The position numbers and the translations under genes were made by a program. Below are positions 16,421-23,244 of a stretch of 37,490 nt of DNA, piece by piece (within the stretch, counting starts at the first letter, position 1; every line of letters starts with the position of its first letter). Where the stretch lies: assembly GCA_025358555.1 (NCBI GenBank), contig JANYJD010000165.1, forward strand, positions 1-37,490, written 5' to 3'. The stretch is from Rhodoferax sp. GTDB taxonomy: Bacteria > Pseudomonadota > Gammaproteobacteria > Burkholderiales > Burkholderiaceae_C. The notes beneath the pieces are model-generated. The model was given only the letters and a program-made list of their open reading frames with translations. It ran no database searches and was not told the origin of the DNA.

Positions 16421-16438
16421 CCATAGTGCTCATTATGG
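16421..16438. promoter_or_regulatory. Candidate operator of the Phd-PIN module
   Basis: CCATAGTGCTCATTATGG is an 18-bp imperfect palindrome (7 of 9 pairs) 20 bp upstream of the antitoxin ATG. It contains CATAAT on the minus strand, a possible -10. Phd-type antitoxins bind such palindromes to repress their own operon; assignment here is inference. Confidence 0.45.
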
Positions 16439-16484
16439 CTTGTTTTAAGCGTGACTGCTGCGCGGTCTTGTGTGACTGTGGGAG

Positions 16485-16702
16485 CCTGAATCACCCCAAC
16501 ACACCTGTGGCTCAACTGCCGCAGGCCCTTCGGGCGACCATCTGCAGTACTCAATCCCAGGGCCGCCGCGTGAACTCGCTCCACTTTGTTCCGGTCAAAC
16601 AGCACGCGGCTCTGTCGGTCCGCTGCGCGGCCCCCAGACCCTGAGATTTCCGTGCTTCGAGGCTGCGGCAGATTCGCCTCAGGCGTGTTGGGGCGATTCA
16701 GG
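16485..16702. repeat. 40-bp imperfect inverted repeat element
   Basis: The left arm (16485-16524, read on the minus strand) and right arm (16663-16702, plus strand) both run CTGCGGCAG...GTGTTGGGG...GATTCAGG and agree at 34 of 40 positions. The ~140 bp between them holds no convincing gene. The left arm is part of the longer sequence that recurs at 21753-21803. The element lies between the divergent Phd-PIN and PIN-RHH modules; the 400-bp gap (16402-16801) otherwise holds only the two candidate operators. Confidence 0.65.
16505..16555 (-). repeat. Left copy of the 51-bp inverted repeat (pair with 21753-21803)
   Basis: On the minus strand this reads ATTGAGTACTGCAGATGG and continues to GTTGAGCCACAG. 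It matches the plus strand at 21753-21803 in 46 of 51 positions, including 21 consecutive identical bases. The two copies are in opposite orientation and bracket 5.2 kb. Confidence 0.8.
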
Positions 16703-16756
16703 GGAGGTCGCTTTAGCCGACCTTGAGCGAGGTTTATGGCCTGCTTCAGCCAGGCG

Positions 16757-16801
16757 TTTGACGCCCGAATGGTGCAGCTTAATGGTACTATCGGCAATAC
16801 C
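16757..16801 (+). promoter_or_regulatory. Candidate promoter and operator of the PIN-RHH module
   Basis: TTTGAC (16757-16762) and TAATGG (16780-16785) are separated by 17 bp. GGTACTATCGGCAATACC (16784-16801) is an imperfect palindrome overlapping the putative -10 and ending directly at the GTG start of the toxin gene, a position suited to autorepression. Confidence 0.4.
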
Positions 16802-17233
16802 GTGAAAGAGCAACCCGTCATCGTCATTGACACCAATGTCCTGGTGTCTGCGTTGCGATCCCGTTCTGGGTGGTCGTTTGATCTGTTGACCAGGCTGGGC
16901 ACAGGCCAGTTTGAACATGTGATCACGGTGCCACTGGTAATGGAGTATGAAGAAGTGCTTCATCGCTCAGGCATGGTGCCACTGCCAAAGGCTGCGGTGG
17001 AGGATATTCTTGACTACGTTTGTGCCAGCGGGCTGCGCCAACAGGTGCATTTTTTGTGGCGACCCAAGTTGGCCGATGTGCGAGATGACATGGTGCTCGA
17101 AGCTGCATTCAACGGAAATTGTGATGCCATCGTGACCTGGAACGTTCGCGACTTCGCTGCAGCGGCGGACATGGCCATCAGCATCTTGCAGCCAGACCAA
17201 TTTGTGAAACGATTGAAGGAGCCAAAATCATGA
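16802..17233 (+). CDS. PIN-domain toxin, first gene of a toxin-antitoxin pair
   Basis: 143 aa when started at the GTG at 16802 (KEQPVIVIDTNVLVSALRSR), which places the PIN start motif near the N-terminus as in relatives; ATG codons at 16769 and 16736 are alternatives and none has a clear SD. Catalytic-site residues: Asp in IDTNVLVSAL, VPLVMEYEEVL, DDMVLEAAFNGNCDAIVTWN and NVRDF. It belongs to the same broad COG1569 PIN group as the 15658 toxin but to a different subgroup. Its last codons overlap the antitoxin start (ATGA, 17230-17233), giving the toxin-first order. Confidence 0.82.
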   Translation: MKEQPVIVIDTNVLVSALRSRSGWSFDLLTRLGTGQFEHVITVPLVMEYEEVLHRSGMVPLPKAAVEDILDYVCASGLRQQVHFLWRPKLADVRDDMVLEAAFNGNCDAIVTWNVRDFAAAADMAISILQPDQFVKRLKEPKS

Positions 17234-17466
17234 GCGCGTTGAGTGTCCGTCTCCCAGAATCCCTGCATAAAAATGCCAAAGTCTATGCGGCGCAAGAGGG
17301 TGTTTCTGTTAACCAGTTGATCAGCACCGCCTTGGCCGAAAAACTTTCCGCATTGGCCACTGAAGACTATTTGGCTTTGCGCAGCAAGCGGGCAAGCCGC
17401 AAGAAGTTTGATGCCGCGTTGGCCAAGGTGCCGGATGTTGCCGCTGAAGGCCTGGATCGCCGGTAG
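17230..17466 (+). CDS. Ribbon-helix-helix (HicB-like) antitoxin
   Basis: 78-aa protein starting SALSVRLPESLHKNAKVYA, followed by EGVSVNQLISTALAEKLSAL. This is the strand-helix-helix pattern of Arc/MetJ/HicB-type ribbon-helix-helix DNA-binding domains. The C-terminal ~30 residues (SKRASRKKFDAALAKVP) are charged and likely wrap the toxin. It overlaps the PIN toxin gene by 4 bp and is translationally coupled. It should neutralise the toxin and repress the operon. Confidence 0.83.
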   Translation: MSALSVRLPESLHKNAKVYAAQEGVSVNQLISTALAEKLSALATEDYLALRSKRASRKKFDAALAKVPDVAAEGLDRR

Positions 17467-17537
17467 GCCCTGCGGTTTGACTGAGCTTCTTTAACGTCAG
17501 ACGCATTTTTGAGGCCTGAGTTTTAGAGTTCTGGCAG

Positions 17538-17697
17538 TTAAAGACTGCCGTGGACTCCCCAAAACCTGGCGGGTGTAACTACTGGATAGCGACCAGGAAA
17601 TGCCAGCAAGTCTTTATTGCCCGTGACCAGATAGCTTGCGCTTGATGCAGAGCGTGCCGCCAGTAGGGTGCCCAGCACGGCTTGCTCGTTGGCTGGG
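17538..17697 (-). pseudogene. Truncated PIN-toxin copy (C-terminal third)
   Basis: On the minus strand the frame reads LGTLLAARSASSASYLVTG, NKDLLAFPGRYPVVTPARFW, GVHGSL, nearly the same as the last ~50 residues of the toxin at 15658-16092 (LATLLAARSASGASYLVTG, DKDLLALAERYPVVTPARFW). Similarity stops abruptly at about 17697 after LANEQ, so the N-terminal catalytic Asp and two thirds of the fold are missing. The last acidic residue (D of TGDKD) is changed to N. The 17467-17839 interval otherwise holds a small hairpin (17734-17750) and no other gene. Confidence 0.8.
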
Positions 17698-17733
17698 AGG
17701 TGATTTCGTTTTATCCACACTTTTGAGGATGCG

Positions 17734-17750
17734 CCGCATTACCAATGCGG
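17734..17750. promoter_or_regulatory. Small perfect hairpin upstream of the lytic operon
   Basis: CCGCATT-ACC-AATGCGG is a perfect 7-bp inverted repeat with a 3-bp loop, followed 4 bp later by a third AATGCGG half (17756-17762). It lies about 90 bp before the first lipoprotein gene. It could be an operator or a transcript hairpin; no U-tract follows. Confidence 0.35.
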
Positions 17751-17839
17751 TTACAAATGCGGACATGGCCCGCTTTTGTTCTACCCCGTGCAAACCACCA
17801 ACCCATTTCGCACAGAACAAACTTGCGACCGGGCAAGGG

Positions 17840-18220
17840 GTGCGCCTCTTGTTTTGTTGCCTGACCGCCGGTGCCTTAAGTGGCTGTGCTGGCCTAGGCA
17901 CGGCCAAACCCGATGGCAGTTTGGTGCGCCACTACCTGGGATACGTCAAGGTCTCAATTCCGCAAGCGGCAGCACACAAAGCGTTCTACACATCTGATGT
18001 ATCGGTTTTGGGCGTGCGCCTAGGGAACGGTATCGGCGTTGGCTACTCCAGAGATCGTCAAGTAGTAGTTCCGTTGGATTGCCGAATTGCCGTGTTAGTC
18101 GCCAATCAAGCGCAGCTAGACGATGCCGTGGCACGCTTGCCGACCCTGTTTAGCAAAGGTGACATCTGCGCAGTCGTATCCCCGACCCTTGAAAACAACC
18201 CCACCGGAGAAAAACCATGA
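17840..18220 (+). CDS. Putative lipoprotein, first gene of the lytic operon
   Basis: About 126 aa if started at GTG 17840 (VRLLFCCLTAGALSGC), giving a short lipoprotein signal with the lipobox LSGC; ATG codons further upstream (for example 17764) would add a hydrophilic leader and are less likely. The mature part contains VRHYLGYVKVSIPQ, VLGVRLGNGIGVGYSRDRQV and VPLDCRIAVLVANQAQLDDA. I do not recognise a family. It would be anchored in a membrane facing the periplasm. Its stop overlaps the next lipoprotein gene (ATGA, 18217-18220), so the two are translationally coupled. Confidence 0.65.
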   Translation: MRLLFCCLTAGALSGCAGLGTAKPDGSLVRHYLGYVKVSIPQAAAHKAFYTSDVSVLGVRLGNGIGVGYSRDRQVVVPLDCRIAVLVANQAQLDDAVARLPTLFSKGDICAVVSPTLENNPTGEKP

Positions 18221-18984
18221 ACCTGCCTTACCACGTCCTCCATATAGCCAAACATGCCACCGCAACGGCAATGGCCGCATTTTTGATGGGCTGCTCCAGC
18301 ACGCCTCAGCATACCAATGTGCTGGTATTCGGCACGAATACGAAACTGGCGCTGGATCTCTCGCAAGATGCCACCAGCGGCATCGGCATTACGCTGGGAT
18401 ATAAACGCATGGAGGCCGTGTGGATGCCTCTTATGCCTAATCAGGCAGGCGCCAACGGATTACAACCGGCTCCTTGCTCCACGATCGAAAATTGTCCGAA
18501 GTTTGTCGGCACAGACAGCGCAGATCAATACGACACCTATTCGGTACTGGCAAGCTTCGGCTCAAAACTCGGTGCCGGCGTTGATTCAACTGGCAAAGAT
18601 GCCAAGGTCAATGGCGAGATCGCCCAGTACTTCGCAACTGGGCTTGCGGCCCGGATACTCGCGCAAAACGGGGCTGCATTAGTAAGCACCAACGCGGACT
18701 CATTGACATCGAATGAACGAGCGCAAGTCAAGGCCAATGTCACTAAGATCCAGAGCGAACTCGACGAGTTGCTTCAGGACTTGGCTGACAAGAGCGACGG
18801 CAGCAAAGTGGATGCCTCCAAAGTCGCCGCCGCGTTTGCCAAATCACCCGGCAACGGCATCAGCAAGATTCGACAGGATCGTATCAAAGCCGCGACAAAA
18901 ATGATCGATCTAAAAAGCACCATCACGGCCTACGCCCATACCGATGTTGCCAAGCCGATGCTTGACACACTGCACACCAAATAA
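18217..18984 (+). CDS. Putative lipoprotein, second gene of the lytic operon
   Basis: 255 aa with an N-terminal signal (AKHATATAMAAFLMGCSS) and lipobox LMGC, so a predicted lipoprotein. The next region is beta-rich (TNVLVFGTNTKLALDLS, TSGIGITLGYKRMEAVWMP) and includes a pair of cysteines (PCSTIENCPKFVG). The C-terminal ~90 residues look helical and charged (NVTKIQSELDELLQDLADKS). No family recognised. The phrase GTNTKLALDLSQD...GITLGYKR suggests a barrel-like or binding module, but this is a guess. It overlaps the preceding lipoprotein gene by 4 bp and is followed 11 bp later by a 65-codon gene. Confidence 0.75.
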   Translation: MNLPYHVLHIAKHATATAMAAFLMGCSSTPQHTNVLVFGTNTKLALDLSQDATSGIGITLGYKRMEAVWMPLMPNQAGANGLQPAPCSTIENCPKFVGTDSADQYDTYSVLASFGSKLGAGVDSTGKDAKVNGEIAQYFATGLAARILAQNGAALVSTNADSLTSNERAQVKANVTKIQSELDELLQDLADKSDGSKVDASKVAAAFAKSPGNGISKIRQDRIKAATKMIDLKSTITAYAHTDVAKPMLDTLHTK

Positions 18985-18995
18985 GGGAGAACACA

Positions 18996-19193
18996 ATGGC
19001 TCAAGAAACATCTGTCCGTGTTTTTTCTAGTCGCGTTGATGCATTTGCCGAAGCGACCATCATGCGCGCCAATGGCTTTAATGCAACTGTGACCGAGGCC
19101 ACCGTAGCTGCAAACTGGAGCGATTCAACCGCAGCTCCGCCCGTTGTCCGCGACGCAATAGCCCCTTGTTGGGTGGTGGTTGGCAGGAGGTAA
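18996..19193 (+). CDS. Hypothetical 65-aa protein in the lytic operon
   Basis: Small protein beginning MAQETSVRVFSSRVDAFAEA and ending APCWVVVGRR. No signal peptide or membrane segment. Strand-helix-strand spacing (VRVFSSRVDAFAEATIMRA, then FNATVTEATVA) resembles small alpha/beta folds such as SPOR-like modules, but I cannot assign it. A good SD (AGGGAG, about 18984-18989) precedes the ATG, and the next gene starts 3 bp after its stop, so it is probably expressed with the muramidase. Confidence 0.68.
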   Translation: MAQETSVRVFSSRVDAFAEATIMRANGFNATVTEATVAANWSDSTAAPPVVRDAIAPCWVVVGRR

Positions 19194-19196
19194 ATC

Positions 19197-19973
19197 ATGT
19201 TTGAAGGCAAGGCAAAACCTTTGAGCGCAGCAGGACTTGCAGCAGCCAGCGCCCGCTTGGGCGTAGGCGCACCGGCCCTTTGGGCGGTGCTCACGGTAGA
19301 AACCAGTGGCTGCGGCTTCTTGCCAGATCGTCGACCAAAAATCCTGTTTGAAAGACATTGGTTCAGCCGCCTCACACAACGCCAATTCGATGCGCAGGCA
19401 CCGGACATAAGCAACACAAACGGCGGCGGCTACGGTTCTGGTGGCGCATTTCAGCATCAGCGTCTTGCCAAAGCTATCGCGCTTAATCGCCCAGCCGCGC
19501 TTAAAAGTACCTCATGGGGACTGGGGCAGATCATGGGCTTTAACGCGACCAAGGTGGGCTTTGCAAACGTCAACGGGCTGGTTGCCGCTTCACAGGACTC
19601 TGAAGACGCTCAGTTAGAAGCGATGGTTACATTTATTGAACAGGCTAACCTGGCGGACTCCCTACGAGCGGCAGATTGGGCGGCATTTGCGTTCAGCTAC
19701 AACGGCCAGGACTTCCAGAAAAACAAGTACGACGAGAAACTCGACTTGTTTCATAAGCGGTACCTGCAAGGGCCCCTGCCCAATCTTTCGGTACGCAGCG
19801 TTCAACTCGGACTTTTGATGTTGAATTACGGCGGTCAAAACTCGGTGGATGGTTGGTTTGGTCCGAACACGCAAAAGGCGACACTGCGATTTCAAGCCGA
19901 TCAGGGGCTTAATGTGACTGGGGTTGCCGATACCGATACTCTGACTCGTCTGGCTTCAGTCCTTGGGTGGTGA
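19197..19973 (+). CDS. N-acetylmuramidase (DUF3380 type) with peptidoglycan-binding domain
   Basis: 258-aa predicted cell-wall hydrolase. Residues ~10-185 match the N-acetylmuramidase family of phage endolysins and similar enzymes: LWAVLTVETSGCGFLPD (candidate catalytic Glu35), RPKILFERHWFSRLT, STSWGLGQIMGFNATKVGF, FIEQANLADSLRAADWAAFA and YNGQDFQKNKYDEKL. Residues ~195-258 form a PG_binding_1 repeat (VRSVQLGLLMLNYGG, DGWFGPNTQKATLRFQADQG). It should cut the glycan strand. No signal peptide is visible, so it needs a holin-like route, lysis or another exporter to reach the wall. A perfect AGGAGG precedes the ATG. Confidence 0.88.
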   Translation: MFEGKAKPLSAAGLAAASARLGVGAPALWAVLTVETSGCGFLPDRRPKILFERHWFSRLTQRQFDAQAPDISNTNGGGYGSGGAFQHQRLAKAIALNRPAALKSTSWGLGQIMGFNATKVGFANVNGLVAASQDSEDAQLEAMVTFIEQANLADSLRAADWAAFAFSYNGQDFQKNKYDEKLDLFHKRYLQGPLPNLSVRSVQLGLLMLNYGGQNSVDGWFGPNTQKATLRFQADQGLNVTGVADTDTLTRLASVLGW

Positions 19974-19983
19974 GAGCGACAAC

Positions 19984-21231
19984 ATGAAAACAGTCGTTCC
20001 CGGCTTCTCCGAGCTAGACAGAGCAGGCCAGCTTGCCCGTTCAATTGCCGATGCCCGCGCACTTTTGGCGTTTGCTTCGCAAACCAATCGCAAAATTGAT
20101 CCGGTGTTGGTCAAGGAGATTGCCGAGGCATCCGAAGCGCTGGAAAGCAGCAGCAACCCAAGCATGCAGCCGACTGCAAAAACTGAATCAGATTTTTGGG
20201 TCAAATACGACACGCTGGCGGTGGCGTTGGCCCCCGTTAGTGCGGAAAGCATTCGACACACCGAGATTGTGAAAGCTGGCAATGCGTCGCCAGCATGGTT
20301 ACCGCTGGGGTTCGCGATTGCAGGACTCCTCCTCTTTGTCATCCTCCAAGCCTACAGCGCTGGGGGAACCGATCTGTTGGAGCAACAAAGAGCTGCAGAA
20401 AAAAGCCAGAGCGAAATACTTTCTCGAGGTCGCGACGCTTCTGCCACGCTGGATCGTGCATTTGCCAAACTCATCTCCTTCGACGAAAAGTCTCAGGATC
20501 AAACCGTGCATAAATTTGAAAACTCAATAAAAAGTGCAGGGCTTGAAAAAATTCAAAGTGACGAAAGAAACAAACTTGACCTGGAAGTCAAAGAACTTCA
20601 GTACGCAGTCAACCGAAACTCTGATGAGCTTCGCAGCGTCCAGGACAAGATTCGGCCGTCAAAACTTCTGCTCGAAAAATGGTATCAACCGATGGCAATA
20701 CTTCTCGGATTGATTTCCCTGGATACCATCTATCAAGATCGAGAAAAATTGATAAACAAGGAATTTACCGAGCCAGCGGTGGGCGCAAATCCATCTATTT
20801 CGAAAAAGCAATTTTTGGACAGCAGACTGCGTGCCGCACTGGATCGCTTGGCAGTGGAGAAGTCGAGAGCGGTACAAAGCATGGCCTCCATGATCCTTGC
20901 GCCCTTGAACCTCTACGCCATTCCGGCTGTGTTGGGCGTACTGGGCGCAATGACGTACATGCTGCGAAGCATAACGACCCAGGTAGCGAGTTACACCTAC
21001 TTGCCATCCCCCCGTGGTGTCACAATGTCCCGCATAACGCTTGGCATGATCGGCGGCGTAATTGGAAGCCTGTTCATCACGTCGACTTTTGGCAATGACA
21101 CCGGACTCAAAGCGCTGCCCCCTTTGGCAATTCCATTTCTTTTCGGTTACGCCGTCGACGTTTTCTTCGCTTTGCTAGACAAGTTGGTGTCTACATTCAC
21201 TTCCGAGGGTGCGACTCAAGCGCCACGTTAG
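19984..21231 (+). CDS. Multi-pass membrane protein with long helical loop, unknown function
   Basis: 415 aa from the ATG at 19984. An N-terminal soluble region (~100 residues) precedes TM1 at about 104-124 (WLPLGFAIAGLLLFVILQAY). A ~170-residue charged, probably coiled-coil segment follows (EQQRAAEKSQSEILSRGRDA; EVKELQYAVNRNSDELRSVQ). The C-terminal third has three hydrophobic helices (LNLYAIPAVLGVLGAMTYML near 305-325; LGMIGGVIGSLFI near 350; LPPLAIPFLFGYAVDVFFAL near 380). I do not recognise the family. It sits between a muramidase and an M15 peptidase, 10 bp after the former, so a role in passage to, or control of, these enzymes is a reasonable inference. It does not look like a small classical holin. 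Confidence 0.78.
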   Translation: MKTVVPGFSELDRAGQLARSIADARALLAFASQTNRKIDPVLVKEIAEASEALESSSNPSMQPTAKTESDFWVKYDTLAVALAPVSAESIRHTEIVKAGNASPAWLPLGFAIAGLLLFVILQAYSAGGTDLLEQQRAAEKSQSEILSRGRDASATLDRAFAKLISFDEKSQDQTVHKFENSIKSAGLEKIQSDERNKLDLEVKELQYAVNRNSDELRSVQDKIRPSKLLLEKWYQPMAILLGLISLDTIYQDREKLINKEFTEPAVGANPSISKKQFLDSRLRAALDRLAVEKSRAVQSMASMILAPLNLYAIPAVLGVLGAMTYMLRSITTQVASYTYLPSPRGVTMSRITLGMIGGVIGSLFITSTFGNDTGLKALPPLAIPFLFGYAVDVFFALLDKLVSTFTSEGATQAPR

Positions 21232-21259
21232 CGCCGATGCCGTTTACAGGAGCCTTCAA

Positions 21260-21673
21260 ATGACCATAACTCTCAAGCAATACTGGAAGAATCGCAACTT
21301 TGAGTACGCTGCCGAGCTGACACCGCAGATCAGCGCCAGCGCCGCTGAGATCGTGCGCCGGGCGAATAAGTTGCTTGTTACCTACCACGCAGCAACCGGT
21401 ACAACCGAGCCTGACAACGTTAACAGCGGCTGGCGACCTCCTTCTGTCAATGCTGCAACGAAGGGCGCATCCAAGAACTCCCCACATCTGACGGCGCAAG
21501 CGGTTGATCTATCAGATGATTCAGAGGCGATTGATCGGTGGATTTCGACCGACGAGGGGCGACAGGCGTTGGAGGATTGCGATCTGTATGCCGAGATGGC
21601 CACCGCTACGCCACGTTGGTGTCATCTACAGACCCGAAAAACAGTATCCGGAAGACGCATTTTCAGGCCTTGA
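21260..21673 (+). CDS. M15-type peptidoglycan peptidase
   Basis: 137-aa protein with the Peptidase M15A/VanY-like metal site: NSGWRPPSVNAATKGASKNS, then PHLTAQAVDLSDD (His and Asp ligands), and RWCHLQTRKTVSGRRIFRP with the third zinc ligand (WCHLQ). This compact form is typical of phage-encoded endopeptidases and carboxypeptidases that cut peptidoglycan stem peptides. The ATG at 21260 is preceded by AGGAG; no signal peptide. It is the last gene of the lytic operon, 28 bp after the membrane protein. With the muramidase it supplies cleavage of both glycan and peptide bonds. Confidence 0.85.
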   Translation: MTITLKQYWKNRNFEYAAELTPQISASAAEIVRRANKLLVTYHAATGTTEPDNVNSGWRPPSVNAATKGASKNSPHLTAQAVDLSDDSEAIDRWISTDEGRQALEDCDLYAEMATATPRWCHLQTRKTVSGRRIFRP

Positions 21674-21752
21674 GCTGATAAACCTCTCCCCGTCCTTTTT
21701 GGTCCAGAGAGGTCGCTTCACAGGGCAACTCTGTCTGTTGTTGCCACCAAAA

Positions 21753-21803
21753 ATTGAGTACTGCAGATGGTCGAGCGAAGCGCCTGCGACAGTTGAGCCT
21801 CAG
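21753..21803 (+). repeat. Right copy of the 51-bp inverted repeat
   Basis: ATTGAGTACTGCAGATGG onward to GTTGAGCCTCAG, the inverted partner of 16505-16555 (46 of 51 identical). A weaker continuation (GCGGGGCTTCAGG, to about 21825) parallels the GTTGGGGTGATTCAGG part of the 40-bp element. It lies in the 209-bp gap between the M15 gene and the cytosine deaminase 3' end. Confidence 0.8.
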
Positions 21804-21882
21804 TGGCGCTGCGGGGCTTCAGGCTCTCCGAACCACCACAGACGCATCCCACCCCCAGACCATGCGACAAAAAACAAAGCCC

Positions 21883-23181
21883 TCAGGCGTTCATCCACGA
21901 AGTCTGCAAAGGCCGCCCCGGCAAATTCAACGAAGCAGTGGCAGCAGGCGTAGATGCAATCAACTTGCCCCGCCGAAAGACTTTGAGCCGCGCAGCACGC
22001 AGCCGAATCGCCTCCACCGGATCGCGCGCTTGCAGCAACACAAAGTCGGCATTGCATCCCGCTTCAAGACCGTAACCTTCGAGTTTCATGATGCGCGCAG
22101 GCACGGTGGTGATCATCTCAAAACACTGACGCATCGCCGCTTGCGATGTCATCTGCGCCACATGCAGGCCCATGCTGGCCACGTCGAGCATGTCGGCGCA
22201 GCCGAGCGAATACCACGGGTCCATCATGTCGTCCTGGCCAAACGCGACGTCCAGCCCGCAGGCCAGCAGCTCGGGCACGCGGGTCAGGCCGCGGCGCTTG
22301 GGGTAAGTGTCGTGGCGGCCTTGCAGCGTGATGTTGACGCAGGGGTTGCTGATCACGCTCAATTGCGCTTCTGACATCAGGCCCAACAGCTTGCTGACGT
22401 AGTAGTTGTCCATCGAATGCATGGACGTGAGGTGTGAGCCCGTCACGCGCCCATGCAGGCCCAGGCGCTGAGCCTCAAAGGCCAGGCTTTCAACGTGGCG
22501 CGACAACGGGTCGTCGGATTCGTCGCAGTGCATGTCCACCAGCAGGCCGCGCTCGGCGGCGATTTCGCACAGCAGCTTGACGCTTTGCGCGCCCTCGGCC
22601 ATGGTGCGCTCGAAGTGGGGAATGCCGCCCACTACGTCCACACCCAGGTCCAGCGCACGCTTGAGGTTGTCCACGCCGCCCCGCGCACCCGGTGCGCCGC
22701 CACCGCCCGCTCTGAGTAAACCGTCTTGCGGGAACGCCACCAGTTGCAGGTCAATATAAGGCGCGATGCGCTTCTTCACCTCCAGCAGGGCTTGCACTGC
22801 CAGCAGTCGCGGGTCGCTGGTGTCCACATGCGAGCGGATGGCCAGCAGGCCCTTGCCCACCGCCCAGTCGCAGTAGGTGAGGGCGCGCTCGGTGATGGCC
22901 TCCAGCGTCAACGAGGGCTTGAGTTCGCCCCACAGTGCAATGCCTTCCAGCAGCGTGCCGCTTTGGTTCACACGCGGCAGGCCATAGCTGAGCGTGGCAT
23001 CCATGTGGAAATGGGCGTCAACAAACGGTGGGGCCAGCAAAAGGCCCTGGGCGTCGATGACCTCATGCGCGGGCGCAGTCAGGCCCGGCGCAACCTCAAC
23101 AATCTTTTCGCCTTGGATCGCCACCGACATGTCGCGTCGGCCATCCGGCAACGTGGCATTTTTTAACAATAAATCCAGCAT
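21883..23181 (-). CDS. codA: Cytosine deaminase-like amidohydrolase
   Basis: 432-aa cyclic amidohydrolase closely following E. coli CodA: metal motif FVDAHFHMDAT, NQSGTLLEGIALWGE, IRSHVDTSDPRLLAVQALLE, APYIDLQLVAFPQDG, DMHCDESDDPLSRHVE (catalytic Glu region), VTGSHLTSMHSMDNYY, GRHDTYPKRRGLTRV and FGQDDMMDPWYSLG. CodA converts cytosine to uracil plus ammonia, which would feed the uracil-using genes upstream. E. coli has GHDDV where this has GQDDM next to the metal Asp, so a related base could be the substrate. The ATG at 23181 has AGGGAA upstream. Last gene of the minus-strand pyrimidine locus, 63 bp after the Tat amidohydrolase. Confidence 0.85.
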   Translation of the reverse strand: MLDLLLKNATLPDGRRDMSVAIQGEKIVEVAPGLTAPAHEVIDAQGLLLAPPFVDAHFHMDATLSYGLPRVNQSGTLLEGIALWGELKPSLTLEAITERALTYCDWAVGKGLLAIRSHVDTSDPRLLAVQALLEVKKRIAPYIDLQLVAFPQDGLLRAGGGGAPGARGGVDNLKRALDLGVDVVGGIPHFERTMAEGAQSVKLLCEIAAERGLLVDMHCDESDDPLSRHVESLAFEAQRLGLHGRVTGSHLTSMHSMDNYYVSKLLGLMSEAQLSVISNPCVNITLQGRHDTYPKRRGLTRVPELLACGLDVAFGQDDMMDPWYSLGCADMLDVASMGLHVAQMTSQAAMRQCFEMITTVPARIMKLEGYGLEAGCNADFVLLQARDPVEAIRLRAARLKVFRRGKLIASTPAATASLNLPGRPLQTSWMNA

Positions 23182-23244
23182 CTCATTCCCTGTTGCGTGT
23201 GGCCCCTGAATCACGGGCCAAAAGTGAACCGGCCGTGGCGGCAA

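Noticed and set aside
16099-16926. 275-codon version of the Phd antitoxin
   Set aside because: The extension runs through the inverted-repeat element and into the divergent toxin gene; Phd homology begins at the ATG at 16401.
17840-21673. Prophage interpretation of the lytic operon
   Set aside because: No capsid, tail, terminase, integrase or phage repressor genes in the window; the lipoproteins and membrane protein are not recognisable phage parts. A lysis-gene origin from phage remains possible.
21680-21720. ACCTCT...AGAGGT stem after the M15 gene as a terminator
   Set aside because: No T-run follows the stem and the loop is long; too weak to call.
21754-22374. 206-codon plus-strand frame starting in the right inverted repeat
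   Set aside because: It begins in repeat DNA and then runs antisense to the cytosine deaminase gene; no protein family visible.
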